Below the pieces are notes generated by a model. It had not been told where the DNA came from. It saw only the letters and a list, made by a program, of their open reading frames with translations, and did no database searches. Position numbers and translations under genes: made by a program. A stretch of DNA of 64,000 nucleotides from Breviolum minutum Mf 1.05b.01 (lineage: Eukaryota; Sar; Dinophyceae; Suessiales; Symbiodiniaceae). The stretch spans positions 1-64,000 of the forward strand of contig DF239270.1 of NCBI GenBank assembly GCA_000507305.1, in the 5' to 3' direction. Below are positions 62,765-64,000 of this stretch, piece by piece; positions within the stretch are counted from its first letter, which is position 1; each line of letters opens with the position of its first letter.

Positions 62765-63223
62765 TGTAGTAGTAGTAGTAGCAGTAGTAGCAGTAGTAGT
62801 AGTAGCAGTAGTAGTAGTAGTAGTACATGCTTTATTATCATCCATTTATCGTTTCTCAGACGCAAATTTGAATTTGTATTTGAGATTCTCTCCAGAAGTA
62901 CTTTGTTCTGCCATGTTTTTCCATGTAAGTGGTATCGTTTGTCCGAAGATGTCAAGTGCAACATACTATAACCTGTTTCCACCATGTTTCATTTGCAAGT
63001 TATCCGTTCTTCATGGGTCTATCTCAAAATTCAAAAGCCAATCCTTCAAATTCCTCCAAACAACAACTGATGGTTTTAATATGTTTTAGTATATTTTGGT
63101 TGTTTTTAACTCATCCCCACGGGTTTTTTTAGGACATCAACCTTGATTTCCACGATGGTTGGTGGTTGTTTGCTGTGTGCTTTAGGAGCCTCCGGCCAAG
63201 CCTGCAGACTGGATTCCAGACCG
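570..63223 (+). CDS. Dynein heavy chain, AAA4 to AAA6 region (53 exons, partial at both ends)
   Basis: Motor subunit of dynein, an AAA+ ATPase moving along microtubules; the sequence resembles axonemal (DNAH-type) chains, so a flagellar role is likely. Fifty-three exons join in frame without a stop, about 978 codons. They cover the AAA4 Walker A loop, CC1, the microtubule-binding domain, CC2, AAA5 and most of AAA6, in the family order. Landmark peptides include [84 protein letters not shown] and [16 protein letters not shown]. Residue spacing at nearly every junction equals the family consensus. One exception is coiled coil 2, which is about eight residues shorter than typical. AAA1-AAA3 and the C-terminus lie outside the window. 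Introns begin with GT (25), GC (20) or GA (7) and all end in AG. The gene looks intact, not a pseudogene. Confidence 0.95.
3661..3680 (+). promoter_or_regulatory. Candidate spliced-leader acceptor and short 5' UTR of the karyopherin gene
   Basis: A C/T-rich run ends in AG at 3661-3662, and ATG follows 18 nt later. In dinoflagellates mRNAs receive a 22-nt spliced leader at such a site. The assignment rests only on position and the AG. Confidence 0.4.
3681..6971 (+). CDS. Karyopherin exons 1-5: importin N-terminal domain
   Basis: Exons are 3681-3802, 4229-4271, 4826-4918, 5729-5849 and 6862-6971, phases 0-2-0-0-1. The start codon begins [20 protein letters not shown]. Exon 2 ends CQVKLDKQ and joins [13 protein letters not shown] of exon 3. 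Exon 4 contains [17 protein letters not shown], matching the family WP-LL segment. Donors are GTAAGT, GTGGCT, GTGTGG, GTGCTG and GTTGCT. Confidence 0.85.
3681..23426 (+). CDS. Karyopherin-beta (importin 4/5-like) nuclear transport receptor, 3' end unresolved
   Basis: HEAT-repeat nuclear import receptor of the importin-beta superfamily, which binds cargo and RanGTP and shuttles through nuclear pores. Twenty-three exons join in frame from ATG 3681 (692 codons), and three more follow (22087-23426, 90 codons) after a possible missing exon. The N-terminus matches the importin N-terminal domain: [14 protein letters not shown], then [13 protein letters not shown] (compare ARQMAAVLLRRLL in importin 5). 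Residues near 340 read [13 protein letters not shown], the counterpart of WKYRHAGLMALSAI. Repeated amphipathic helices follow, such as [10 protein letters not shown] and [14 protein letters not shown]. The family is usually 1050-1100 residues, so about 300 C-terminal residues were not found before the next gene at 25831. The whole gene sits inside a dynein intron. Confidence 0.82.
6118..6329. mobile_element. Longer inverted-repeat element related to family B
   Basis: CAACTAACACTCCTCGGAAA at the left and GCTGTTAGTTTTAGGGAGTG at the right enclose about 200 bp. It lies in a karyopherin intron. Confidence 0.45.
7536..11912 (+). CDS. Karyopherin exons 6-10: HEAT repeats before the acidic-loop region
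   Basis: Proposed exons are 7536-7592 ([21 protein letters not shown] donor), 8475-8552 ([18 protein letters not shown]), 10393-10513 ([19 protein letters not shown]), 11360-11427 ([18 protein letters not shown]) and 11721-11912 ([18 protein letters not shown]). Phases agree at all junctions. The match is by helical pattern and order rather than by strong identity, so individual ends are less certain than in the N-terminal block. Confidence 0.68.
8553..10392. other. Karyopherin intron with no recognised gene
   Basis: It holds the (ATC)n tract at 9342-9402 and AT-rich sequence. The minus-strand frame at 9024-9425 is mostly encoded by the microsatellite and is not supported as a gene. Confidence 0.5.
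9342..9402. repeat. (ATC)n microsatellite
   Basis: About 20 ATC units with one GTC interruption, in a karyopherin intron. It creates spurious poly-His and poly-Asp reading frames. Confidence 0.95.
11028..11043. repeat. Short (CA)n repeat
   Basis: About eight CA dinucleotides in an intron. Confidence 0.85.
12100..12190. mobile_element. Family C-like fragment
   Basis: GATGGCTGAAATCCTCCACC and GGTAGTTTATCTCACTA resemble the left half of family C. It is followed by GGTGGTGTGAGATAAAC, its local inverse. It lies directly upstream of karyopherin exon 11. Confidence 0.5.
12249..15795 (+). CDS. Karyopherin exons 11-17: central HEAT repeats
   Basis: Exons are 12249-12305 ([19 protein letters not shown]), 12792-12854 ([16 protein letters not shown]), 13352-13441 ([18 protein letters not shown]), 13996-14061 ([19 protein letters not shown]), 15164-15266 ([15 protein letters not shown]), 15473-15546 ([18 protein letters not shown]) and 15691-15795 ([20 protein letters not shown]). 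Phases are consistent. Order and spacing follow importin 4/5, including the motif after the acidic loop where repeats resume. Confidence 0.78.
13484..13598. mobile_element. MITE-like element, family B, degenerate
   Basis: CCCTCCAGTAAACTAACATG with internal CCATTGCTATATCACTGTACC; the right terminus is eroded. It lies in the karyopherin intron after exon 13. Confidence 0.5.
14113..14183. repeat. Palindromic element, family D
   Basis: CCATGGTATATACCTACATG and CATGTAGGTAAATATAACAT form a hairpin, 50 bp after karyopherin exon 14. Confidence 0.65.
16541..16700 (+). other. Unassigned exon-like GC-rich segment
   Basis: One frame is open and helix-like: [32 protein letters not shown], then [14 protein letters not shown]. 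It lies between karyopherin exons 17 and 18, which already join well without it, and no in-phase acceptor was found. It may be an alternative or lineage-specific exon, or chance. Confidence 0.35.
16868..16964. mobile_element. MITE-like element, family A (CCCTCC-GGAACTAACATATCCC ends)
   Basis: Inverted ends TACCCTCCTGGGAACTAAC and GTTAGTTCCCTGGAGGGTA flank a core reading AGATGATTTTCCTTTTC. No coding capacity is present. It lies in a karyopherin intron. Other copies occur at 32702-32799, 43993-44095 and 50501-50596, with degenerate ones elsewhere. Confidence 0.8.
17091..17453. repeat. (CTA)n microsatellite spanning the gap
   Basis: CTA units with interspersed CTC and CTG variants are visible on both sides of the N run. 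The repeat is intronic between karyopherin exons 17 and 18. Reading frames through it (poly-Leu, poly-Thr, poly-Val) are artefacts. Confidence 0.95.
17196..17367. other. Assembly gap (172 N)
   Basis: A run of N interrupts a (CTA)n microsatellite, so the true repeat length and possibly other sequence are unknown. A single N also occurs at 29716. Confidence 0.99.
17538..20879 (+). CDS. Karyopherin exons 18-23: HEAT repeats
   Basis: Exons are 17538-17582 ([17 protein letters not shown] donor), 18444-18545 ([20 protein letters not shown]), 19338-19448 ([21 protein letters not shown] donor), 20162-20278 ([15 protein letters not shown]), 20583-20629 ([18 protein letters not shown] donor) and 20789-20879 ([20 protein letters not shown], donor GTGAGT). 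The exon order matches the importin repeat after the LDNLV helix. The short acidic stretch EIPSDE sits where the family has an acidic insertion. Confidence 0.7.
17780..17883. repeat. 52-bp tandem duplication
   Basis: Two head-to-tail copies of a 52-bp unit starting ACATTGGGTTCATATTTACT differ at about one position (CTGGG versus CTTGG). It is a recent local duplication in a karyopherin intron. Confidence 0.92.
19805..19895. repeat. Imperfect inverted repeat of GGTACCCCTA motifs
   Basis: GGATGTACCCCTACCAACGT and GGGTACACTGTTAGGGGTAC flank repeated AATCCCTAT units. A related motif (TACCCTAAGCATCCGGGTA) lies at about 712-735. Confidence 0.4.
22087..23426 (+). CDS. Karyopherin exons 24-26 (probable)
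   Basis: Exons are 22087-22135 ([16 protein letters not shown]), 22443-22591 ([18 protein letters not shown] then [14 protein letters not shown]) and 23355-23426 ([20 protein letters not shown]). Phases 0-1-0 agree. Joining exon 23 directly to exon 24 keeps frame but leaves one HEAT helix short, so an exon between 20880 and 22086 may have been missed. I could not follow the gene beyond 23426. Confidence 0.6.
22643..22762. mobile_element. MITE-like element, family C (TACTGTTGATGG ends)
   Basis: Perfect inverted ends TACTGTTGATGGCTGAAA and TTTCAGCCATCAACAGTA. Interior signatures are CACCAGTTGAGG, GGTAGTTTATCCCAT and ACATCCCAGGTGG. It lies in the karyopherin intron after exon 25. Confidence 0.88.
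23749..23883. mobile_element. MITE-like element, family B, with duplicated core
   Basis: Left ACTCCTCAGAAAACTAACAT, right ATTAGTTTTCCGGGGTGT. The internal AAACATCTTCCAA segment is present twice. It lies 320 bp past the last karyopherin exon I can place. Confidence 0.65.
25408..25492. mobile_element. MITE-like element, family C, right half
   Basis: ACATCCCAGGTGGTGCAGGA then TTTCTTCCATTAACAGTA matches the right half; the left end has decayed (CACCTGTTGATATAG). Confidence 0.65.
25822..25830 (+). promoter_or_regulatory. Candidate spliced-leader acceptor for the Ubl gene
   Basis: The sequence CACCTAG ends at 25828, two bases before the ATG. It could be the trans-splice acceptor, though a 2-nt UTR would be extreme and other AGs lie upstream. 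Confidence 0.25.
25831..27087 (+). CDS. Tandem ubiquitin-like protein (two Ubl domains, three exons)
   Basis: Exons are 25831-25932, 26452-26643 and 26932-27087, 149 residues plus TGA. Domain 1 (1-75) starts [20 protein letters not shown] and continues [17 protein letters not shown] and [13 protein letters not shown]. Domain 2 (about 80-149) contains [19 protein letters not shown], then [17 protein letters not shown] and [17 protein letters not shown]. Both align with ubiquitin without gaps through the core, including DQQRLIFAGK and DYNI. The chain ends RPS, with no LRGG tail, so it cannot be processed to conjugatable ubiquitin in the standard way. Intron 1 is GA-AG and contains a (TCA)n microsatellite; intron 2 is GT-AG (GTTGCT). 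The reading frame stays open upstream to 25768, so an earlier start is possible. An adaptor or shuttle-type Ubl role is inference only. Confidence 0.88.
26137..26403. repeat. (TCA)n microsatellite in the GA-AG intron of the Ubl gene
   Basis: A 267-bp tract of TCA units with GTCA, CTTCA and GCCA variants fills half of intron 1 of the tandem Ubl gene. Poly-His, poly-Ile and poly-Met frames through it are artefacts. Confidence 0.95.
27326..27417 (+). other. Unassigned exon-like segment after the Ubl gene
   Basis: A strong pyrimidine-rich acceptor (TTTTTTTTGCAG) precedes an open frame reading [20 protein letters not shown] and [11 protein letters not shown] do not recognise the family, and no partner exon was found. 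It lies between the Ubl stop codon and dynein exon 6, so it may belong to a third gene in the intron or to the missing karyopherin tail. Confidence 0.4.
28190..29160. other. GC-richer segment with several short open frames, function unknown
   Basis: Base composition rises above the surrounding AT-rich introns. Plus-strand open pieces include [17 protein letters not shown] (about 28204), [19 protein letters not shown] (about 28640) and [19 protein letters not shown] (about 28840). Two overlapping 137-codon frames exist on the minus strand (28582-28995 and 28715-29128). None is a recognised family. It could be exons of a diverged gene or an old coding insertion. Confidence 0.35.
29448..32222 (+). 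CDS. Dynein heavy chain exons 6-12: C-terminal half of AAA4
   Basis: Exons are 29448-29501, 29871-29929, 30211-30253, 30474-30545, 30940-30968, 31700-31767 and 32170-32222. They encode in order [82 protein letters not shown] and [12 protein letters not shown]. Exon 6 continues exactly where exon 5 stops 26.6 kb upstream (family consensus AP-DG at the join, phase 0). GC donors occur at 29502, 30546, 30969 and 32223. The single ambiguous base at 29716 falls in an intron. Confidence 0.92.
32460..38040 (+). CDS. Dynein heavy chain exons 13-19: stalk coiled coil 1
   Basis: Exons are 32460-32542, 33797-33866, 34902-34931, 35611-35640, 36439-36501, 37688-37716 and 37974-38040. Peptides are [80 protein letters not shown] and [13 protein letters not shown]. 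This is the ascending helix of the stalk that carries the microtubule-binding domain. Three exons are only 29-30 nt long. Exon 13 ends at a GA donor (32543); GC donors follow exons 15 and 17. The order and length match CC1 of known chains without gaps. Confidence 0.9.
32702..32799. mobile_element. MITE-like element, family A
   Basis: TACCCTCCTGGGAACGAACA is matched in inverse by TGATCGTTCCCTGGAGGGTA. It sits in the dynein intron between exons 13 and 14. Confidence 0.8.
33908..33988. repeat. Palindromic element, family D
   Basis: AGGATCCATGTATGGTATAT and ATATATCATGAATACATGG form a long hairpin with loop TCGATTTTTATGG. It lies in the dynein intron after exon 14. Confidence 0.7.
34087..34194. 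mobile_element. Degenerate MITE-like element, family A
   Basis: It contains GGGAACGATCACATATACCC, the core GATGATTTTCCTTTTCCC and GGATATGTTTGTTATTTTGG. It is intronic, after dynein exon 14. Confidence 0.5.
35716..35847. repeat. (AAC)n microsatellite
   Basis: About 44 AAC units with CACC and CAGCAG interruptions, in the dynein intron 35641-36438, starting 75 bp after a 30-nt exon. Confidence 0.95.
36230..36350. mobile_element. MITE-like element, family B (TACACCC-AAAACTAACATGG ends)
   Basis: Left end TACACCCTCCGAAAACTAAC, right end GTTAGTTTTAGGGAGTGTAC. It is non-coding and lies just upstream of dynein exon 17. Confidence 0.8.
36540..36648. mobile_element. MITE-like element, family B
   Basis: Left ACCCCCTGGAAACTAACAAT, right CATGTTAGTTTTCGGGGGGT. 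It lies 40 bp downstream of dynein exon 17, so this exon has a family B copy on each side. A left-end fragment (TACACCCTGGAAAATTAACA) follows immediately at 36653. Confidence 0.75.
38762..42235 (+). CDS. Dynein heavy chain exons 20-26: microtubule-binding domain
   Basis: Exons are 38762-38824, 39282-39320, 39674-39735, 39943-39973, 40567-40623, 41207-41234 and 42186-42235. They encode [82 protein letters not shown] and [16 protein letters not shown]. This globular tip sits between the two stalk helices and contacts the microtubule. Two exons are 28 and 31 nt. GC donors occur at 38825, 39736, 39974 and 42236. Confidence 0.9.
38854..38962. mobile_element. MITE-like element, family C
   Basis: It starts TACTGTTGATGGAAGAAATC and ends GGATTTCTTCCAACGGTA, with the same interior signatures. 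It begins 30 bp inside a GC-AG dynein intron. Confidence 0.88.
39499..39601. mobile_element. MITE-like element, family B
   Basis: Left ATCCCCGAAAACTAACATGG, core CAGATGATTTTCCTTTTCAA, right CGCTAGTTTTCGGGGCAATG. It lies in the dynein intron before exon 22. Confidence 0.75.
39778..39888. mobile_element. Degenerate MITE-like element, family A
   Basis: Left GGGTACTCTCCACAAGAACT and internal ATATCCCACCTTGGGAAAAG match family A; the right end (GTCAGTTTTTCCGGTTCGGG) has drifted toward family B. It lies in the dynein intron after exon 22. Confidence 0.55.
40277..40396. mobile_element. MITE-like element, family C
   Basis: Ends TACTGTTGATGG and CCATCAACAGTA, with interior GGTAGTTTATCCCATTATTT and CATCCCAGGTGGTGCAGGAT. 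It lies in the dynein intron before exon 24. Confidence 0.88.
41292..41402. mobile_element. MITE-like element, family B, diverged
   Basis: Left TACACCACAAAAAACTAACA, right AGCCGTTAGTTTTTGGGGAA. It begins 57 bp after the 28-nt dynein exon 25. Confidence 0.65.
42945..44940 (+). CDS. Dynein heavy chain exons 27-31: stalk coiled coil 2
   Basis: Exons are 42945-42996, 43405-43424, 43902-43948, 44663-44720 and 44872-44940. Peptides are [57 protein letters not shown] and [15 protein letters not shown]. This is the descending stalk helix leading into AAA5. Exon 28 is only 20 nt and uses GA donors on both sides (42997, 43425); its exact end is the least certain junction of the gene. The helix is about eight residues shorter than typical CC2, so another microexon between 43949 and 44662 is possible. 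Confidence 0.82.
43279..43371. mobile_element. MITE-like element, family C, shortened interior
   Basis: TACTGTTGATGGAAGAAATC and TTCTTCCATCAACAGTA with a rearranged 50-bp interior. It ends 33 bp before the 20-nt dynein exon 28. Confidence 0.85.
43993..44095. mobile_element. MITE-like element, family A
   Basis: Left end TACCCTCCAGGAAAGTAACA, right end ATGTTAGTTCCCTGGGGTGT. The core is in the opposite orientation (AGGAGAATCATCTTC). It lies in the dynein intron after exon 29. Confidence 0.75.
45250..46640 (+). pseudogene. Intronless, frameshifted coding relic in a dynein intron (possible retrocopy)
   Basis: Protein-like sequence continues for about 1.3 kb without introns but switches frame several times. 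It starts with [12 protein letters not shown] (about 45290), shifts to [20 protein letters not shown] and [20 protein letters not shown] (45352-45500), and continues with [15 protein letters not shown] and [14 protein letters not shown] (45868-46030). It then reads [20 protein letters not shown] (46235-46290) and ends with [20 protein letters not shown] then [16 protein letters not shown] and TAA at 46637. Spaced Cys and many Lys suggest a secreted or Cys-rich protein; the family is not recognised. A motif (VGQN, SIDFLL or SMDFLL) occurs twice, indicating internal repeats. Absence of introns in an intron-dense genome suggests origin from an mRNA. Confidence 0.6.
45577..45677. repeat. Inverted repeat inside the coding relic
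   Basis: CCCCAAAGGAGAAAGTCGAG and later GTGCTGAG are mirrored by CTCAGCACGTTCTCCTTTGGGG-like sequence at 45654-45676. It may mark an inversion that helped break the relic. Confidence 0.55.
46641..47958. other. Dynein intron sequence without recognised features
   Basis: AT-rich, with no element of families A-D noted and no protein-like segment beyond short chance frames. Confidence 0.4.
47959..55816 (+). CDS. Dynein heavy chain exons 32-42: AAA5 module
   Basis: Exons are 47959-48053, 48817-48901, 49753-49829, 51319-51369, 51887-51954, 52506-52552, 52836-52894, 53781-53802, 54356-54430, 54922-54963 and 55775-55816. They encode [150 protein letters not shown] and [13 protein letters not shown]. 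The 22-nt exon 53781-53802 supplies exactly the residues needed between TFKKGSA and STIEWAKSF. Seven introns of this block use GC donors. Confidence 0.92.
49306..49428. mobile_element. Degenerate MITE-like element, family A
   Basis: The left end AACTCCAGGGAACTATCACA with ATATCCCACCTGG is clear, and the right end is poorly preserved. It lies in the dynein intron before exon 34. Confidence 0.45.
49830..51318. other. Dynein intron, GC donor, one family A element
   Basis: The intron starts GCCTCC and contains the family A copy at 50501-50596. Nothing else was recognised. Confidence 0.5.
50501..50596. mobile_element. MITE-like element, family A
   Basis: Left end TACCCTCCAAGGAACTAACG, right end GTTAGTTCCCTGGAGGGGTA. 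Core GGGAAATCATCTTCAAAAG. It lies in the dynein intron between exons 34 and 35. Confidence 0.8.
52968..53069. mobile_element. MITE-like element, family B
   Basis: Left TACACCCTGAAAACAAACAT, right CGTGTTAATTTTGGGGGTGT. It lies in the dynein intron after exon 38. Confidence 0.75.
53371..53456. repeat. Palindromic element, family D (ATGTATGGTATATTTACC)
   Basis: CAATGTATGGTATATTTACC is mirrored by TACGTAAACGTACCATACAT around a T-rich loop. Relatives occur at 14113-14183, 33908-33988 and 56289-56362, usually inside a CCCAGA-TGTTTGGG frame. Confidence 0.75.
54462..54580. mobile_element. MITE-like element, family B, degenerate
   Basis: Left GGGACCCTGAAACTAAGATG, right GCTGTTAGTTTCAGGGAGGG. It lies in the dynein intron after exon 40. 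Confidence 0.6.
56289..56362. repeat. Palindromic element, family D, diverged
   Basis: CAATGTGTGGCATATTTACC and GGGTAAATGTAGCATTTGGC. It lies in the dynein intron before exon 43. Confidence 0.5.
56557..63223 (+). CDS. Dynein heavy chain exons 43-53: AAA6 region (runs off the window)
   Basis: Exons are 56557-56602, 57245-57294, 58081-58131, 59121-59156, 59475-59548, 59892-59940, 60422-60505, 61183-61218, 61590-61688, 62351-62401 and 63186-63223 (end tentative). Peptides are [145 protein letters not shown] and [10 protein letters not shown] donors follow the exons ending 61218 and 62401. No further exon was recognised in 63224-64000. Confidence 0.9.
58248..58350. mobile_element. MITE-like element, family B
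   Basis: Left ACCGCTCAAAATTAACATGG, reversed core AAAGGAGAATCATCTTCC, right CCATGTTAATTTTCCAGTGT. It lies in the dynein intron after exon 45. Confidence 0.75.
58993..59022. repeat. (ATC)n microsatellite
   Basis: About ten ATC units in the dynein intron before exon 46. Confidence 0.9.
62733..62824. repeat. (AGT)n microsatellite
   Basis: About 30 AGT units with TGT and AGC variants in the last visible dynein intron. Confidence 0.95.
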
Positions 63224-64000
63224 GTGGGGAAAGACTCGGGAAAATTGTCGAAGCTCCCGTTGCGCGTTAAACGAAGAAAACAAGGACATGTAACCCCTAT
63301 AGTTGAATTGTAGATGATTTATCCAGCCAGGATCAACCAGGTAGCTATTGCTAAGTGTATACATACACATGTATATACACGTTATGATAGTACGATAGGT
63401 TTACTTATTTGATCTTATTTGTGTTTCATGATAGAATGTTGAGTAATTATGTGCTAGCTGTTTGATTCTACATGATGATTATTTCTGTGGTTTACTTGTC
63501 CCTGTTGTGACTAGTGTCCCTTTGCTGCTTGATGTGGTTGTTTTTCCCCGCTCCATTTCCTCGTATGGAGCTGTTGCCATAATTGTCACTTGTTTCAATG
63601 TTCATGTTCATTTGCACCAATTGTATCCCATTGTACCTATCATCACAATCTCACAATATGTTTCATTTGTCTGGGTGGTTAACCTCTATAAACACATATC
63701 TCAAAGCATGTTTATTTCTCATGTATCCTTGGTCACCGTCGGCATCGATTCACGTGGCGCTTTTTTTGTTGGTTTGTTTGATTGATATTTGCCCAGCAGC
63801 ATTCGACAAATGACTCCCATGAGGAAGCAGATCCAACCATGGCTTTCCTGTTTGTTCAATCGTTGTTTGCAAGACTAAAGTACAATTTTCCACGGAAAAG
63901 TAGCCAACCTTTGCCTGAAAAGTAGTAATTCACTGACATTTCACTGATTATGGATATAACCTCTTTCAAGGTTAAATGTCCTTCCCCTCCAGGCATTTTC

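Overview
The window looks like dinoflagellate nuclear DNA, most likely from the Suessiales (Symbiodiniaceae or Polarella type). This is inferred from gene structure, not from a database search. Exons are very short (22-192 nt). Intron 5' ends are a mixture of GT, GC and GA, while 3' ends are always AG and are nearly always followed by G. All recognised genes lie on the + strand.

The backbone of the window is one dynein heavy chain gene. I could chain 53 exons from 570 to 63223 with matching phase at every junction (about 978 codons, all open). They run from the Walker A loop of AAA4, through coiled coil 1, the microtubule-binding domain, coiled coil 2 and AAA5, into AAA6. The gene continues beyond both window edges. 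Of its 52 introns, 25 start with GT, 20 with GC and 7 with GA.

The fifth dynein intron (2808-29447, 26.6 kb) is unusual because it contains other same-strand genes. (1) A karyopherin-beta (importin 4/5-like) HEAT-repeat gene starts at ATG 3681; 26 exons are visible to 23426 and its 3' end is unresolved. (2) A compact three-exon gene (25831-27087) encodes two ubiquitin-like domains in tandem with no C-terminal diglycine. (3) There are also exon-like but unrecognised stretches near 16.5, 27.3 and 28.2-29.1 kb. Either this is a nested multigene intron or the assembly has a misjoin; the only gap (172 N) lies inside this intron.

A later dynein intron (44941-47958) carries an intronless, frameshifted coding relic rich in Cys and Lys, probably a decayed retrocopy.

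Introns are full of small non-autonomous inverted-repeat elements (at least four families, roughly 30 copies) and long trinucleotide microsatellites (ATC, CTA, AAC, AGT). No tRNA, rRNA, CRISPR array or autonomous transposon was recognised. In dinoflagellates, genes of this kind are usually transcribed in unidirectional arrays and capped by spliced-leader trans-splicing. That would let the importin and ubiquitin-like genes be expressed from inside the dynein transcript.
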